From the NCBI GenBank assembly GCA_019059635.1, contig JAGVRJ010000002.1:682001-746000 (forward strand): a stretch of DNA of 64,000 bases, written 5' to 3'. Made by a program: the position numbers and the translations under genes. Numbering within the stretch: position 1 is the stretch's first letter; every line of letters begins with the position of its first letter. Shown here piece after piece: positions 13,542-24,863 of this stretch. This DNA comes from Proales similis (taxonomy: Eukaryota; Rotifera; Eurotatoria; Ploima; Proalidae). The notes under the pieces were generated by a model. It searched no databases. It was given only the letters and a program-made list of their open reading frames with translations, and was not told where the DNA came from.

Positions 13542-14300
13542 TCATGGCCAAAGAACAACGTTAACGCCCAAATTAACCAGCTTTGCGATAATTACGGTTG
13601 CATTTACTAAAAGCTTCTGGTCTGGAACAAACATATGATGGAATTCGATTGCTAGGTGATCAATAAGTCCAATGGTGCCTTGCTCGATCAGAAACGGAAG
13701 AAGCTTATACTCCTCCATTTCAACGTCCATTTTGACGACCACTGTGTCTTCGACTGAGAATCTGGTCAGAAATCTACTGAAATTTATGCATTTTAAAATA
13801 ACTTGAGCAACATTTCTTAAATGCTGTCCTTCCTCAAGTATGCGCGACGACAAATCATCAGTCAAAGCAAACTCAACAAACTTTTCTTCGGTTCCAACCA
13901 CAGTATTTGTAAGAATGTGCACTTCGAATCCGTCTGCGTCCAGGTCCATCTGAATTTGATTCAGCGTATTTAAATATTTGGGATTTCCTTCGAATCCATA
14001 GATCTTCCACTGCCTGTCTTTGATTCCGAGCTGTTTAAACTGAACGTGAAAATCTTCTGCTGGTGGCTTTTGTCGTTTGCTGACAAAGTTCATTATTGTG
14101 TCACCTTCATTGGCCCCCAGATCGATAAAGATATTTCTCCCCTTCGACTCCGATTTGAAAATGTTGATCGTCTTAATTGTAGTTGAAAATGAATCCGAAA
14201 AATTGTTGGCAGCTAGACAGATACATAGTACCAAGACAACATACAATAGCCCTCTTGGGCTTTTAAAAATTCTCGACAGCAGTTTCAACTTTGATCTCAT
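13542..14300 (-). CDS. FkbM-family methyltransferase-like type II membrane protein
   Basis: Single-exon ORF of 252 residues from the ATG at 14300; the frame stays open 5' of it but only with a TTG start. Residues about 17-35 form a hydrophobic signal anchor preceded by basic residues, suggesting a Golgi-type type II protein. The lumenal part has the FIDLGANEGDT motif, typical of SAM-binding motif I in FkbM/Methyltransf_21 proteins. YGFEGNPKYLNTL, VVKMDVEMEEYKLLP and the late acidic IEFHHMF segment follow. Invertebrate genomes carry many such anchored FkbM proteins of uncertain substrate, possibly glycans. It is rather short for the family. Methyl transfer is inferred from the motif only. Confidence 0.7.
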   Translation of the reverse strand: MRSKLKLLSRIFKSPRGLLYVVLVLCICLAANNFSDSFSTTIKTINIFKSESKGRNIFIDLGANEGDTIMNFVSKRQKPPAEDFHVQFKQLGIKDRQWKIYGFEGNPKYLNTLNQIQMDLDADGFEVHILTNTVVGTEEKFVEFALTDDLSSRILEEGQHLRNVAQVILKCINFSRFLTRFSVEDTVVVKMDVEMEEYKLLPFLIEQGTIGLIDHLAIEFHHMFVPDQKLLVNATVIIAKLVNLGVNVVLWP

Positions 14301-14708
14301 AGTTCTGATTGACTGGCAAAAGCAGTATCTATGCTTAATCAAAACTTGAATGCATAATTGCGTTATTTTTTCCAAAATGAAGTTCGAATGAATAAAAAAG
14401 TTCTCTTTTGCCAATTATTGAACTAATTCGAGAGAAGAAATTTCACTTATCAAAAGGGTCAACACAGGCAGAGGGCATTTAGTTTGAGAAAGCCGAGATA
14501 ATGTGATTTTATTCAAATTTCCGCATGAGCGCGCGTGTTCGACCTGGTCGAGACGACTAGATATTTTTGCTTGTTTGCTCGCACCACCGTTCTGTGTTTA
14601 AGGGAGCGATTAATTTCTAAGGCTTTTGGAAAATCGTCAGTGTCACTCGGTTTTTTACCAAACAAAGCTTTATCAGATCTTTCTATTTTTGTTTTTATTT
14701 CTCAATGC
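14301..14708. other. Intergenic stretch between FkbM-like gene and POLR1B
   Basis: 5' flank of the FkbM-like gene and 3' flank of POLR1B, both on the minus strand. Nothing else is recognisable. Confidence 0.5.
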
Positions 14709-17700
14709 TTAGTGACTTGTGAGTTTAGCATATTCAGTGCTGAAGTTCACTCGAACATTTACTGAAGCAAGCTCGGCAACAAGATACTTGAGCACATATG
14801 GGATGGCGATTGAAGCAATAGATTCGTTCGTGCCACACAGGAGACAAGTCTCTTGGCCAAGCTTTTTGGATATTGAAATCAGCGAGCCGCATTTCGTGCA
14901 TATTTTCTCCGCCGTTTTGTCCGAGCAGTTCAGAAGTCTGTCTTGCATGATTGTTGCACAGCCGTGCGAGAGAATGGCGTCTCGTTCCATCTCACCGAAT
15001 CGGATGCCTCCCTCCCTCTTTCGGCCTTTCACGGGCTGATGCGTCCTCACGTCGATGGGCCCGGTCGTTCGCACCTGGAACTTGTCACTTACCATGTGAC
15101 GCAGCCTCTGGTAGTAAACAACGCCGAAGAATATCTCCACTTCGATCTGACGACCGTTTATTCCGTTGAACATGGTCTCTGTTCCGTAGTAGCTGTATCC
15201 TGCTCGCTGGAGCAGCTTTCCGTAATAATCAATCGCCGACTCGTCTTGTCCATATTGAAACGGAGTGGCGTCGTGACAGGTTCCGAAAATGGCGCCTGAT
15301 TTGCCCGCCATGAATTCAACCATCATTCCTATGGTCATTCTCGAAGGAAAGCCGTGAGGATTGAAGATGATGTCGGGCGTCAGACCCGATTCGGTGAACG
15401 GCAGGTCTTCGGTTGGGTATATTCGAGAGCAAATACCCTTTTGGCCGTGACGACTCGAGAATTTGTCGCCGATTATCGGGTTTCTTTTGAATGCAAACAT
15501 TATCGCCACCTTGCACAATGGCATTGAGCCGTCATCGCTTCCTAATGCTTTCACGCTCACTACTGTGGCCGGCTCTAGCTTTTTGAAGTTTTGCGCCTTG
15601 TACTCGCCTGTACTCAGATCGTGGTAGCAGTAGTAAGGTTGGCCTGGCTCAATAATGGCTCCAATAAATGGTAGGCCGTCGTCGCCCAGTGTGTCCCTGA
15701 GTTCTTTTTTTCTGGGATCCAGAGCTGTTTGAATTTATTTAGTTGCGATCAGAAAAGGCCCAGCCGTGATTTCACTTACAGAAAACTTTGCTCGCCCGCG
15801 AGCTCATGCTCTTCTCATTCAAGTCGACTATTTCAGTCGAGTAAACTGTTCCATGCGCGAAGCCTCGCTCATAAGAAGATTTGTTCAACACCATGGCATC
15901 TTCCATGTCGTAGCCTGTGTAGGAAATTACAGCCACAATTGCGTTGGTGCCCAACGGGTAGTTGTCTATTCCGTAGTGGTCATACAGCTTGGTTCGAACG
16001 AACGGGCTCTGAGGCGTGTTTAAGCTGTAGAGCTTGTTGTCTGCTCTGTAAGGAAGAGCATGGCACGGAGTACCCATTGTTTGCTTGCCCATCTAAGAAC
16101 CAAATAGCGGTAAGGAAAATGGGTGCCGTTGTCAAGTTGGCCTGATTGCTTACCTGACACTGGTACATGTTTCGAGGCGATTGGTTAAACTCAGAGAGAG
16201 GCGTCAAGTTAGCTATCAGACTCATGAACGAGTAAGGATACAGTTCTTGATGCGAGGTTTTCTGCGGATGAAATTTTTAGAACAAAACTTGACAATAAGC
16301 AGCAAAGGTTCATCAAGTCCCACCTCGGGCACAAATCCTTGAGGTCTTATGCACACGTGAAGATAGCACTGTTCCATCGTGCCTAAATACTCCACATCGT
16401 TTGTGGTCAGATTTTTTACTTTGCGAATCATACGGCCCGAATTGGAGAAGAGAAAGAGGCCTGGATAGAGCGAATAGCTGCTGTTGTTCACTCTCTCAAA
16501 GGGAACGTGGCAGATTTCAAGATGTTGAGGCACACCTTCAGCCAGATCGCTTGTGTTCGATCGAGTTGAGGCGAGCGCTTTCAAATAGCGCAGTTTAGTC
16601 TTTAAAGCGTCGATTTTTTTTGATTCAACATAGCCGACTATTTTGCCGTTTAAAATGACTTCGTAGTAGAGCTTTTTACCCTGCTCGTCACTTTCAACCT
16701 TGAACGCACCAGGCTGCACTGGCAGCATGCCGAGAGAGCCGAGCGTCTCCACAAGTTGGCTTGTGTTTGGCTCCTCGGTGCAAACGTCGCACAAAAACGC
16801 CAAATGACTGAGCAGACCACACAGGGCACCGTCGGGCGTATGAACCGGGCACAGGAATCCCCAACTCTCGGGCGTGAGCTTGCGCACACTGGTCGTTCGA
16901 ATTTCGGTGAACACTGCGCCACGATGCACAGAGCGAAAATGCGACAAATAGCGCATGTAATTGAGTTTGTCAGCGATTATTGAAAAGCCCGAAGTCTACC
17001 AGACGGCCAATCGGTCAAACCAATTCGATAATTCAACTGTGTGCTCAGCTTACTTGAAGAATGCCGAGACCGTGTTTTGAAATCAAGTTTCCAGTGGCAA
17101 GGAAATATTCCATCGAGTTTGTTATCGATGACTCGCGCTTACATGCCTCCATCAGATTTACTTAGATCGTCAACAATGTTTGTAAAATGGACCTAGCTTT
17201 GGCAAAAGACATTCGCCTACTCTTCTGGCCCGGCTCAAAGGGCTTTTTGTTGTCGATGGCGGCGGTGATCGTTCGCATACTGATCAATGTTTGCTGAAGC
17301 CTCTCCTAGACACAAGACAATGAAAATGCTTCAAAAACGACCAAGAGCTCGGAATGAAATCAAACCGTCAAAACTCCGAGATAGAGACGACCGGGCAGAA
17401 GGATCTCCTGCATCATGGGCGAGTCCGGGTCGTCAGGTCTGCACTCGGACTGGTGAACTAGAGCATAAAGTTTTCGAAGCATAAACCTTCAATCAGGCCG
17501 AGTTGATCAGTTTTACAATCGAGAAGTCAGTCAAAAGGCGGACTTACACCAACAAGTTAAATTTGTCGCCGTTGTTTTCGAGATGAACAAACAAGCTCTC
17601 CCTGATCAAATACTCGGCGCACTTGATATTCGAGTACCAGTCAGGCAGGCCGAGTTTGATTCTGAATCTGGCTCCAATGTACTCTAACACGTCCGTTTTG

Positions 17701-18685
17701 GTCATCAGCGACTCGTTTTGTAGTTGACGCATCATGAACTTGACGCAGCCTTCCATGAACGAATTGTCTTCTTTTTGCCGCATCAAACAGCGAAATATCT
17801 CGTAATCTGGCAAGTCAACTAATGCCTTTAGGATCATGATGGCCGGCACGAAAAATATCTCCTTTTGATAGGCAAAGCACAAGTTGGCCGAACCGTTTTC
17901 AAGGTAGTGAAGAATGTGATTCTGGCCTATTTGATTCTGAGCCACACAATGAATGGTGATACCGTACTCGGTGTATGAAGCACCGCGGCCTTTCCACGAT
18001 GGCCGAATCAACGCCATCGGATAGTTTCGACGAGGCATCACCAGCAAGCGTAAAAGACGCTCGTTTCCTTTTACAATGAAATAGCCACCCAAGTCATTGG
18101 GCTCCTCGCCTCTCTCCACCATCTCCTTTGGACTTAGTTTGTGCAGATTGCAGAGCTTGCTCTTCACCATGATGGGCACATCGCCGATGCATTTCTCCAA
18201 GCGATCGACCACTTGACCGTCGTGCGTGTATTCAAGTGTGACAAACATTTTGCCACTGTAGGTTGTGTGCCGTTGCCGACACTCGGACGGATACAAACGC
18301 TTGTCTTGGTTCAGATTGCTCAAGTTTACTTTGGGCGGCAGAATGTGAGCGTCCTTTGATAACAGAAGGCGAGCTCGAATCAATAAAGTTTAAAGGTAAG
18401 CCGTTAGAAAACTCACAATGATACGGTATGATACTTTGGAGCCATTTTTAAGTGCAAACTCGACCGGCTGAATTGACTTTTTTGGAAACGGTGATTACTA
18501 TGTTCGAATTTGCCAATTTTTAAACTTGCTACCTTTATTGAGCGCCGAAGCCCGTGGTCAATCATCCAATTGAATGATTCTCTGTGAAATCGAGTCAGAT
18601 CTTCTACCGCATTCTTTTTCAGCTGCTTGAAATTCCACGGTTTGAGATGGTCAAATGAAGGCGGTGCCAGTTCGTACTCATCCAT
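14709..18685 (-). CDS. POLR1B: RNA polymerase I second-largest subunit (RPA2/RPA135)
   Basis: Ten exons (18533..18685, 18417..18476, 17548..18353, 17366..17486, 17221..17305, 17054..17160, 16324..16995, 16154..16261, 15780..16092, 14709..15724) join in frame to 1146 residues, full length for the family. It matches POLR1B throughout. Landmarks are [62 protein letters not shown], the catalytic-region [25 protein letters not shown] and [16 protein letters not shown]-terminal zinc finger (CTKCG...CLLCG) precedes the AELA clamp segment. With the largest subunit it forms the Pol I active centre, transcribing rRNA in the nucleolus. Introns are 53-63 bases. The 60-base intron 17161..17220 hides an apparent in-frame stop. 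Confidence 0.96.
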
Positions 18686-18880
18686 TCTACGTGTTCATGA
18701 GTTTTAAAGACGATTCAGCTTTCTCAAGCACAACTTTCAATGTTTTTCAATACATCGATTTCATGTTCTCAAGAAAATCGGTTCTAAACGCGCAAAGAGT
18801 CTTTTTACTTTTGTTTGAGAATTTGCGTATATTAAAAGAGAGCAGCTAGCGTGAGGAATTCGATTCCTTTCATCTGATTT

Positions 18881-21321
18881 CTACTCTAGCGATTCAGAAT
18901 TTTGGTTGCTTTTGTCATCCTGCTGATTCAAATCGGCAGTGAGAATGTTCGGAAGGATGAACGGATGAACAGTCATTATGGGATGCGGTTCGTTTTGTCC
19001 TGGCGGTTCCCGCTCTTCAATGTCCGGTCGTTTTAACTTGCGCATTTCTTGCTTTAGCCTCTCGAGCAGATCCCAATTGGCTGTTGGCTTCTCTTTGCTC
19101 GTCGAGAGCTTTTCTTTCTCCTCTTGATCTGGCACCTCCTTTTGGTTGGGTCAAAGTCCTGATTAGATTGAGAAGGCCTCCTTAGATAGACTACTACTTA
19201 CGGTCTTCTCTAGATCCGGTCTCAGTTGGTTTTCGATCACTTTCGAATCGTAGAGTCGAAGCATTGAACCCCAGGTTTGTATGTGAGGATGCATGAGCTT
19301 AAGTATTTTCTGAGCGGCCAGTTGTCTGCCCTCTTTTTTCTTGGTGCAATTCACTTCCACCTCGTATTGGCCGAGTTTCATGCGATAAATGCAGTTCTTG
19401 TATTTGATGGGTTTTATCTCCTCTTCAATCATGTCCTTTTGGTTGCGTGATACATTTATGGCCAGATTGCTGTTTTTATGTGATGAATTCTATTTATAAA
19501 TGAGATTTGACAATTCAAGTCGCTTACAATTTGAGACAAGTGAGCAGCACGTCGTATGGGAAGGGAGCGCCCAGTTTTTGTGACAGCGCGTAAATGTGCG
19601 CATGCTCGACATCGTAGTCGTCGAAAAACTGTTCTCCATTAAATGCAATAGGCTTTGAGTCCATAGTCAAGAGCTCAACTCACCGAGTTTACTTCTGTGT
19701 TGTCTTTTTTCGCGTCGCCAGAATCAAGTTGGCTTTTAAATTCCGGTATTAGGACACACAACGCAGCCTCGGCTATTCGGCACACATTTCAACCAATTGT
19801 TTCGTTGAACGGATTTTATTTCTCAAAATTTGCCAACCTGCTTTGGTTTTGGCCATTTTCTTGCTGCTGCCGCTGCCTTTGCCGCACACATTGTTGTTTA
19901 TGTAGCAAACGGCAAAGAACGGATCCTTCGGATTTTCTTCAGTCGAATTGTAGAGCAACAATAGGAGAAAGCGTTCATTCGCATTCGTCCTACCTTTCTC
20001 TTGAATTTCAAACACCGGATTCACTTTGTACACTTGACTTGAATACTCGTAGAGAATTGAGAGCGGTGTCTTGTTTGTCATTGTGATGTTCAATTCCTTG
20101 TTTATTCCTTTGTTTGTTTTCGTCTGAATTTTAAGCAGCTTGGCATTCTCAGGCTAGAAAAGTGTCTCAATCAGTCAACAGTTGCTTGCGTATGTAGACA
20201 AGCAAATGATGAATTACAAATTTTTTGGGCTTGACACTCTGAATGTACTTTTTACGATCAGCCCAAGTCCTGGAACAAAGGCGGATTTCAGATTTAGACT
20301 GTTGGAAACTCTCAGTTTGGTTGGCTTGTATTTACTTGAATTTTTTCACTTTAATTGAATCGAACTCAAACAAGCGTTTGCAATACTGGTGAACTTGATC
20401 TGTCGCTTGATAATAAAAATCTTAGCTGAGCAAGCCACATGCCGAGTTGATAGAATGAGTGAATTACTAAGTTTGGTTTCTTTGTCCTTTTGCTCGTTGG
20501 TCTGAATTGAGACCAGAACTTTTTTGTTAGAATCAAAGCTTGGCGAATTTTGATCCGAAGCTCGATTGTCTGCTGCAGGAGTTGCCTCTTCCTTTATGGA
20601 CTCGGACACCGGACACTGGCCTTTAGCTCTCAGCTTGGCCTCTTTGTGATTTCTGATTTGTTCGTCTACTTCCTGCTTTCTCTTTTGGTAGGCAAAGCAA
20701 GGAATAGCGCTCAAGGGGATTTCGTGTTTCTTCGAATCCTATTTAGCCAAGCTGACCAGATCGCTAATGCTCAAATGCCTTACTCTAGCACTGGCGTTGT
20801 CAATCAGGTACGGACGTGAGAGCGTGCACACTCGAGTTTGCCGGTGAAGGTAAAGTGGAATTCCGGACGTATGCGTAACCTGGACCCAGCCGTCCGGCAG
20901 CAGAGGGCACGGTATTCCCTTCCAGTACAAGCCTTTATTCACAAACAGCCTGATTCGCTTTGTTTAAGTGCAGTCTGGCAAGCGACTCACTTTTAATCTG
21001 ATATTTATCATAAGTGTAATAGTCAATTTTCTCGTCCTGATCTATCATGTCGACAGGCTTTTCAAGCATGTCGTCGATAAGCTCTTCCTCTTCACGATCT
21101 TCCTCGCCATCATCTTCGTCGTCGTTCTCGTTGTCGAACTCAAATTCCATTTGAGATGCCTCATCTTCTTCTTTTTGTGACTGCTTATCATTCAGCAATG
21201 TGATTTAGAAAGCAGTTCGAGTCGAAAATGTCGGTACCGTGATCTCAGAGGTGCTGGCTTTTTCCGGCTTGTTTTGAACTATGCCGAGAAAGTCTTCGAG
21301 CAGGTCGTCGCTCTGTTCCAT
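18881..21321 (-). CDS. DGCR8: DGCR8/Pasha, Microprocessor dsRNA-binding subunit
   Basis: Twelve exons (21238..21321, 20991..21180, 20784..20932, 20468..20729, 20405..20336, 20269..20218, 20153..19994, 19936..19838, 19772..19684, 19628..19528, 19469..19202, 19138..18881) join in frame to 593 residues. Order: acidic N-terminal region; WW-type haem-associated segment (LLPDGWVQVTHTSGIPLYLHRQ) followed by the Pro-Cys motif (LSAIPCFAY) that provides the haem ligand in human DGCR8; the VKKFKTWADRKK helix; dsRBD1 (GKGSGSSKKMAKTKA); dsRBD2 (EGRQLAAQKILKLMHPHIQTWGS); and a C-terminal helix (LLERLKQEMRKL) like the Drosha-binding tail. It partners Drosha in nuclear pri-miRNA cropping. It is shorter than human DGCR8, mainly at the N terminus. 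It lies 195 bases upstream of POLR1B in the same direction and head to head with POLR3E. Confidence 0.95.
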
Positions 21322-21752
21322 TGCCTTCAAGAGAGCGATGCAAACCGTCTAAATAGCCCGTTCATACATGAGCCATGTGAGAATTTGAATTAAGGCGAGC
21401 TCATATGCGAATAATATATGTGCAATGTCGTCGTGCGTTTAAACTGGCTTTTTCTACAATAAAGTTCCAATTCAAATTCAGAAAATTTCTAAGCCGTTTT
21501 TTTTTTAAATTAGATTTCAAGAAGCGCGTTAATACCAACATCACAGCGATCAATCATCGAAAAAGTTGAGTAAGTAAAAAATCGAAAATCATTTTCGCTC
21601 TTTGGTCAGGATAACCGCAAACTAGGTGACTTGCAGTGTGTCAAGTTAATTTTCAACTTTGTTCTTTTAAAACGTGAATAAAAATTGGATTTAATTTTCT
21701 GTTAAAAGGACTCGGTCAGAAACGGGCAGTAGAAGATTTCACTTGACCAAGA

Positions 21753-22739
21753 ATGTCCTTCCGGGTTAAACAAGAGCCAAACGTCTATGAGAGCGGTGAA
21801 ATCCGTATCAAGCATGAGACACCCATGGACACTGAGCCGAGCGGTGAGGACGATTCAGACCCGGTTGTTGAAGAGATGGACGTCTATCTGAGCAAGGCGC
21901 TGGCCGAAAAGATTTACATTCTTCAAGTAAGCTGACTCACGACCGAAATCTTCCACTCACAAGTTCATTTTGCCCTTTGAACTCACGTTCAGTATCCCAT
22001 TCGTTCGTACGATCGAACTCATGACCAAGCGCGGTTTTATGGCGCCAAAATTCGGCCCAAGCAAAACAGATTGAAAATTGAAATGGAGATGGAGACGAAA
22101 AGTGAAAATTATTGCCGTCCTAAAGGCGAGCAGTTTGCGCTCAACGTCGACGGTAAACAGAGCCTAGTCGGTTTTGTAAAAGAAGAGCGAAAAGAGGAGG
22201 AGCGTTATTTCAAGTCGCCGCTCATGGACAAGGTCATGTATCGTTCGAACAACGCAGCGCTAGGCAGCATGAACCGCTTCTACCATCTGGGCCGTGTATG
22301 CAAGCAAGAGAAAAAGCTGCATTTGACGCCCATCAAAACAATACTGCAAATGAAGCCGAGCTTTGAATACTTTGACATCAGTGAGGCGAATATAAAAGCA
22401 TTGAAGGAGCCCAGACCCGGCGAGGGAGAATATTCGACAGAAGAAGAATTAGAGTCGGAGAGCGAAAAAGCCGAGCTGGTCACGCTCAAGTATCAATCGC
22501 AGCAAAGTGTACCTCAAACGGAAAAAAAGCCGACCGAAAACTGGATCTCACTTGAATTCCTAAACGTGAACGATCCGAACGCCGCACGTCTTCGCCACTC
22601 TCTGGTTTGCGCGAGCCAGAGCAGGCGAATTGAATTTGACTATTCACAAGATGATTACATTAAAGACACAATTGAGGAAAAGCCTGATCAAGAGGTGACC
22701 CATTCTGGCCCGACGGCGAAAGCCGAACCTGACAAATAG
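21753..22739 (+). CDS. POLR3E: RNA polymerase III subunit RPC5, short form
   Basis: Exons 21753..21926 and 21993..22739 give 306 residues. The N terminus (DPVVEEMDVYLSKALAEKIYILQ|YPIR), AKIRPKQNRLKIEMEM, NYCRPKGEQFALNVDG and LHLTPIKTILQMKPSFEYFD match the conserved Sin_N domain of RPC5/Rpc37. The first residues contain VKQEP and IKHE motifs that look like sumoylation sites. RPC5 forms a dimer with RPC4 that acts in Pol III initiation and termination. Vertebrate RPC5 has a long C-terminal extension of winged helices, giving about 700 residues. Here a stop follows a short tail, so the size resembles yeast Rpc37. No continuation exon is visible before the convergent MATH gene. Confidence 0.92.
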
Positions 22740-22908
22740 ACGCATTCAGATACCGAGCAGAATTTGTTTTGCAAAAAGAAACGAGAAATTTGACATGCTT
22801 GTCTGCTTTTCTTCTCAAAAATGGTTCGAATTTATTTCTAAACTAACCTAGAACTGGCCACAGTGAGATTCGAGTACTGGATTATGTCTTGTTTGGCGGG
22901 GCTTTGGC

Positions 22909-23436
22909 TTAGGATCTTTGGTAAAGCTTGGGCGCATAAACTTTCTTGAAATCTTCGCTTTCCTCGTTGTCTTGGCGGTGCTCACTTGAACTGCTGCGGG
23001 ACCAGGTACCTGTGGCGTTTGGATCAAGATGAGAAACTTGGATAGAAATTACGCAATCAGATGAGAATTCGTTGAGTATTTGATTTGAAAAGCTCGAGTC
23101 TTGACTTTGATCGCCAATTGAGTAGCTTTGCGCTTCTATTTTGCCCAAGAAATTCGTTCGCGCTTGGTTGGGATTCACTATGCGGTAGGTGCACTCGGCG
23201 TTGAGGGGTCGTGCATGCTTGCTTGACTGCAAACAAAGGGACACGGTCAGCTTGTCACTTCTTGATAGCACGTCTCCGTTCGGGTAGAAACGCACCAACC
23301 ATTTTGTGCCTTTGTCAATGCTCTCAAGCAGTTCTTGAATGCAGCTGCCGGTCGGATGCGCTCTGATAAGTTCGGTTCGTACTTTCTCGAACGGCCATAT
23401 AACCTCGGTGCTAATCAGATTGTCCGGGTCGAACAT
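22909..23436 (-). CDS. MATH (TRAF-like) domain protein
   Basis: Intronless ORF of 175 residues. Residues about 10-130 look like a MATH domain: an initial WPFEKVR strand, KWLVRFYPNGDVLSRSDKLTVSLCLQ (compare the YPNG motif of SPOP-type MATH domains), YRIVNPNQ and a closing CVISIQVSHLD strand. No BTB, RING or protease domain follows. The tail is acidic and Ser-rich. MATH domains bind short linear motifs, often as ubiquitin-ligase adaptors. A stand-alone MATH protein could compete with or scaffold such adaptors, but that is inference. It is convergent with POLR3E, with 169 bases between stops. Confidence 0.65.
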   Translation of the reverse strand: MFDPDNLISTEVIWPFEKVRTELIRAHPTGSCIQELLESIDKGTKWLVRFYPNGDVLSRSDKLTVSLCLQSSKHARPLNAECTYRIVNPNQARTNFLGKIEAQSYSIGDQSQDSSFSNQILNEFSSDCVISIQVSHLDPNATGTWSRSSSSEHRQDNEESEDFKKVYAPKLYQRS

Positions 23437-24063
23437 GCTTCTAAACGATTTAGCCCCGATTTAAGTCTAGCGACTGTTTATCCCGCTCTCTTTCTCCTCT
23501 TCTGATTCACACAAGCTTCTCTCGTTTTAAAATGTTTTATCTCATTTTCATCGGCAAGTATACCAAGCGACGCATTATTACTAAATGCCGATTCAAGGCT
23601 TTGTGTTTTATTATGATGCTCCCCTATTTTTTTTTAAAGAGAAATTACTTTTATTTATGATGCTTATGTAAAAAATAGGAGAAATGATGATTGAAGGGAG
23701 AGAGAGAGAGAAGGGTCCGGGGCTGGCAAAAAGGCATTGCATCTGTAGGATTGGGAGCTGCCGTACATTAAGTTTGATAGTTTATAAAATTGCCTCAAAT
23801 TTATTCGTTTATCATTTAACTCTGACTATTTTCTGAGCGCGAACCGACCGGTTAGGTTCAGTTGATTATGCGAGCACGAATAGGCGCCAATTCGACCGAC
23901 TTTGCGTATGAGCGTGAAAGCGGGAGAAGGCAACGTTTTTCTATTTCGGTGTTTTCACTGAGCTGTGAGTGAGCACACACTCACTCAGCCAATTGAGAGC
24001 TTGTGAATTCAATGAACTTGGACTCATTCATTCATTCATTGAAATTCTCAAAGGACACGCAAT
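23437..24063. other. Intergenic stretch with short GA tract
   Basis: AT-rich sequence with a GAGA run near 23700-23711. It separates two genes transcribed away from each other, so it probably holds both promoters. No other signal is evident. Confidence 0.5.
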
Positions 24064-24285
24064 ATGAACACAATCAGTCAATGTAAAGAGTCGGAGATTG
24101 AACAAGCAATAGAGGTACTTGATAAAAAAATAGGCGAGCTGGAAGAGTGCTTTAGTGAACTAAGATTTCGTCTCGAGCGAGACCATTGCAGTTTGCTGCT
24201 GCTCATGGACCCATACCAAAAGCAAGCGTTAGACAATTGCGGCAAGATTATTGCGCCAGATTTGATTGCTAAGCAGGCAGACTGA
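24064..24285 (+). CDS. Small putative protein, 73 residues, helical
   Basis: Open from an ATG to TGA with an AATAAA signal about 75 bases after the stop (near 24362), which argues for a real short mRNA. The predicted protein is rich in E, K and L with heptad-like spacing in residues 6-45, consistent with a short coiled coil. I do not recognise a family. It could be a small scaffold subunit or a spurious ORF; expression evidence is needed to tell. Confidence 0.4.
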   Translation: MNTISQCKESEIEQAIEVLDKKIGELEECFSELRFRLERDHCSLLLLMDPYQKQALDNCGKIIAPDLIAKQAD

Positions 24286-24863
24286 CGCCCAGATGCAGTC
24301 GGTCTAGAATTCGAAATGTTTTGCTTTTTCTAATCAAGGCACCCGAGGTGTCTAGAACTCAAATAAACTTTACTACTGCCTCCATCCTACTTTCTAAACG
24401 CTCTAGATTGGACCAGGTAAAAATAGAAATGTTTGACTTCAATGTGTAGAATCTAAGACGTCGCCATGGCAAGCGTATTGCTGAATGGATGATGCAATTC
24501 AGGGCACTCTTTTTTTTCTTATTAACATAGAAGTCTAGCTGTATTGAAATTATGTCGCTGTCGAGAAATGTTCATGTTACCTTAAGAACATAGATTTTAA
24601 TTGTGTGTCGCGGGCAAAAGGCTTATTCCGCATAAGCGGCTGTGACTAGCTAACATAGCCGAAGCATGGCTCAGCATGCGTCTGGCATGCAATTTAGTGC
24701 TTCGTCTATGACTTGGCTGCCATTTAATATTGCGATTTAAGAAAATCAAACGGAGTTTTTAGATTATTTTTATTTTTTGTCATTTCACAATTTCTCCCTC
24801 GCTTTTTATGGTCGCACGAATTCATTGACCAAAGGAGGCGGCACATCGGTATTCTCGCATCAA
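24286..24863. other. Intergenic stretch before the HAD-like gene
   Basis: Contains the AATAAA of the small ORF and then AT-rich sequence. The frame of the next gene is open from about 24777 without an ATG, so a short upstream coding exon cannot be excluded. Confidence 0.4.

Noticed and set aside
17161-17220. Apparent in-frame stop within POLR1B, as if the gene were broken or a 32-base intron existed
   Set aside because: A 60-base intron with donor AGA|GTAGGC and acceptor CTAAG|TAAATC removes the stop and keeps the frame through NLMEACKRE. The gene is intact.
20933-20990. Extension of the DGCR8 exon into an alternative frame ending NKANQAVCE
   Set aside because: The strong donor AAAA|GTGAGT and a 58-base intron join directly to the WW-domain exon in frame, so the extension is intronic read-through.
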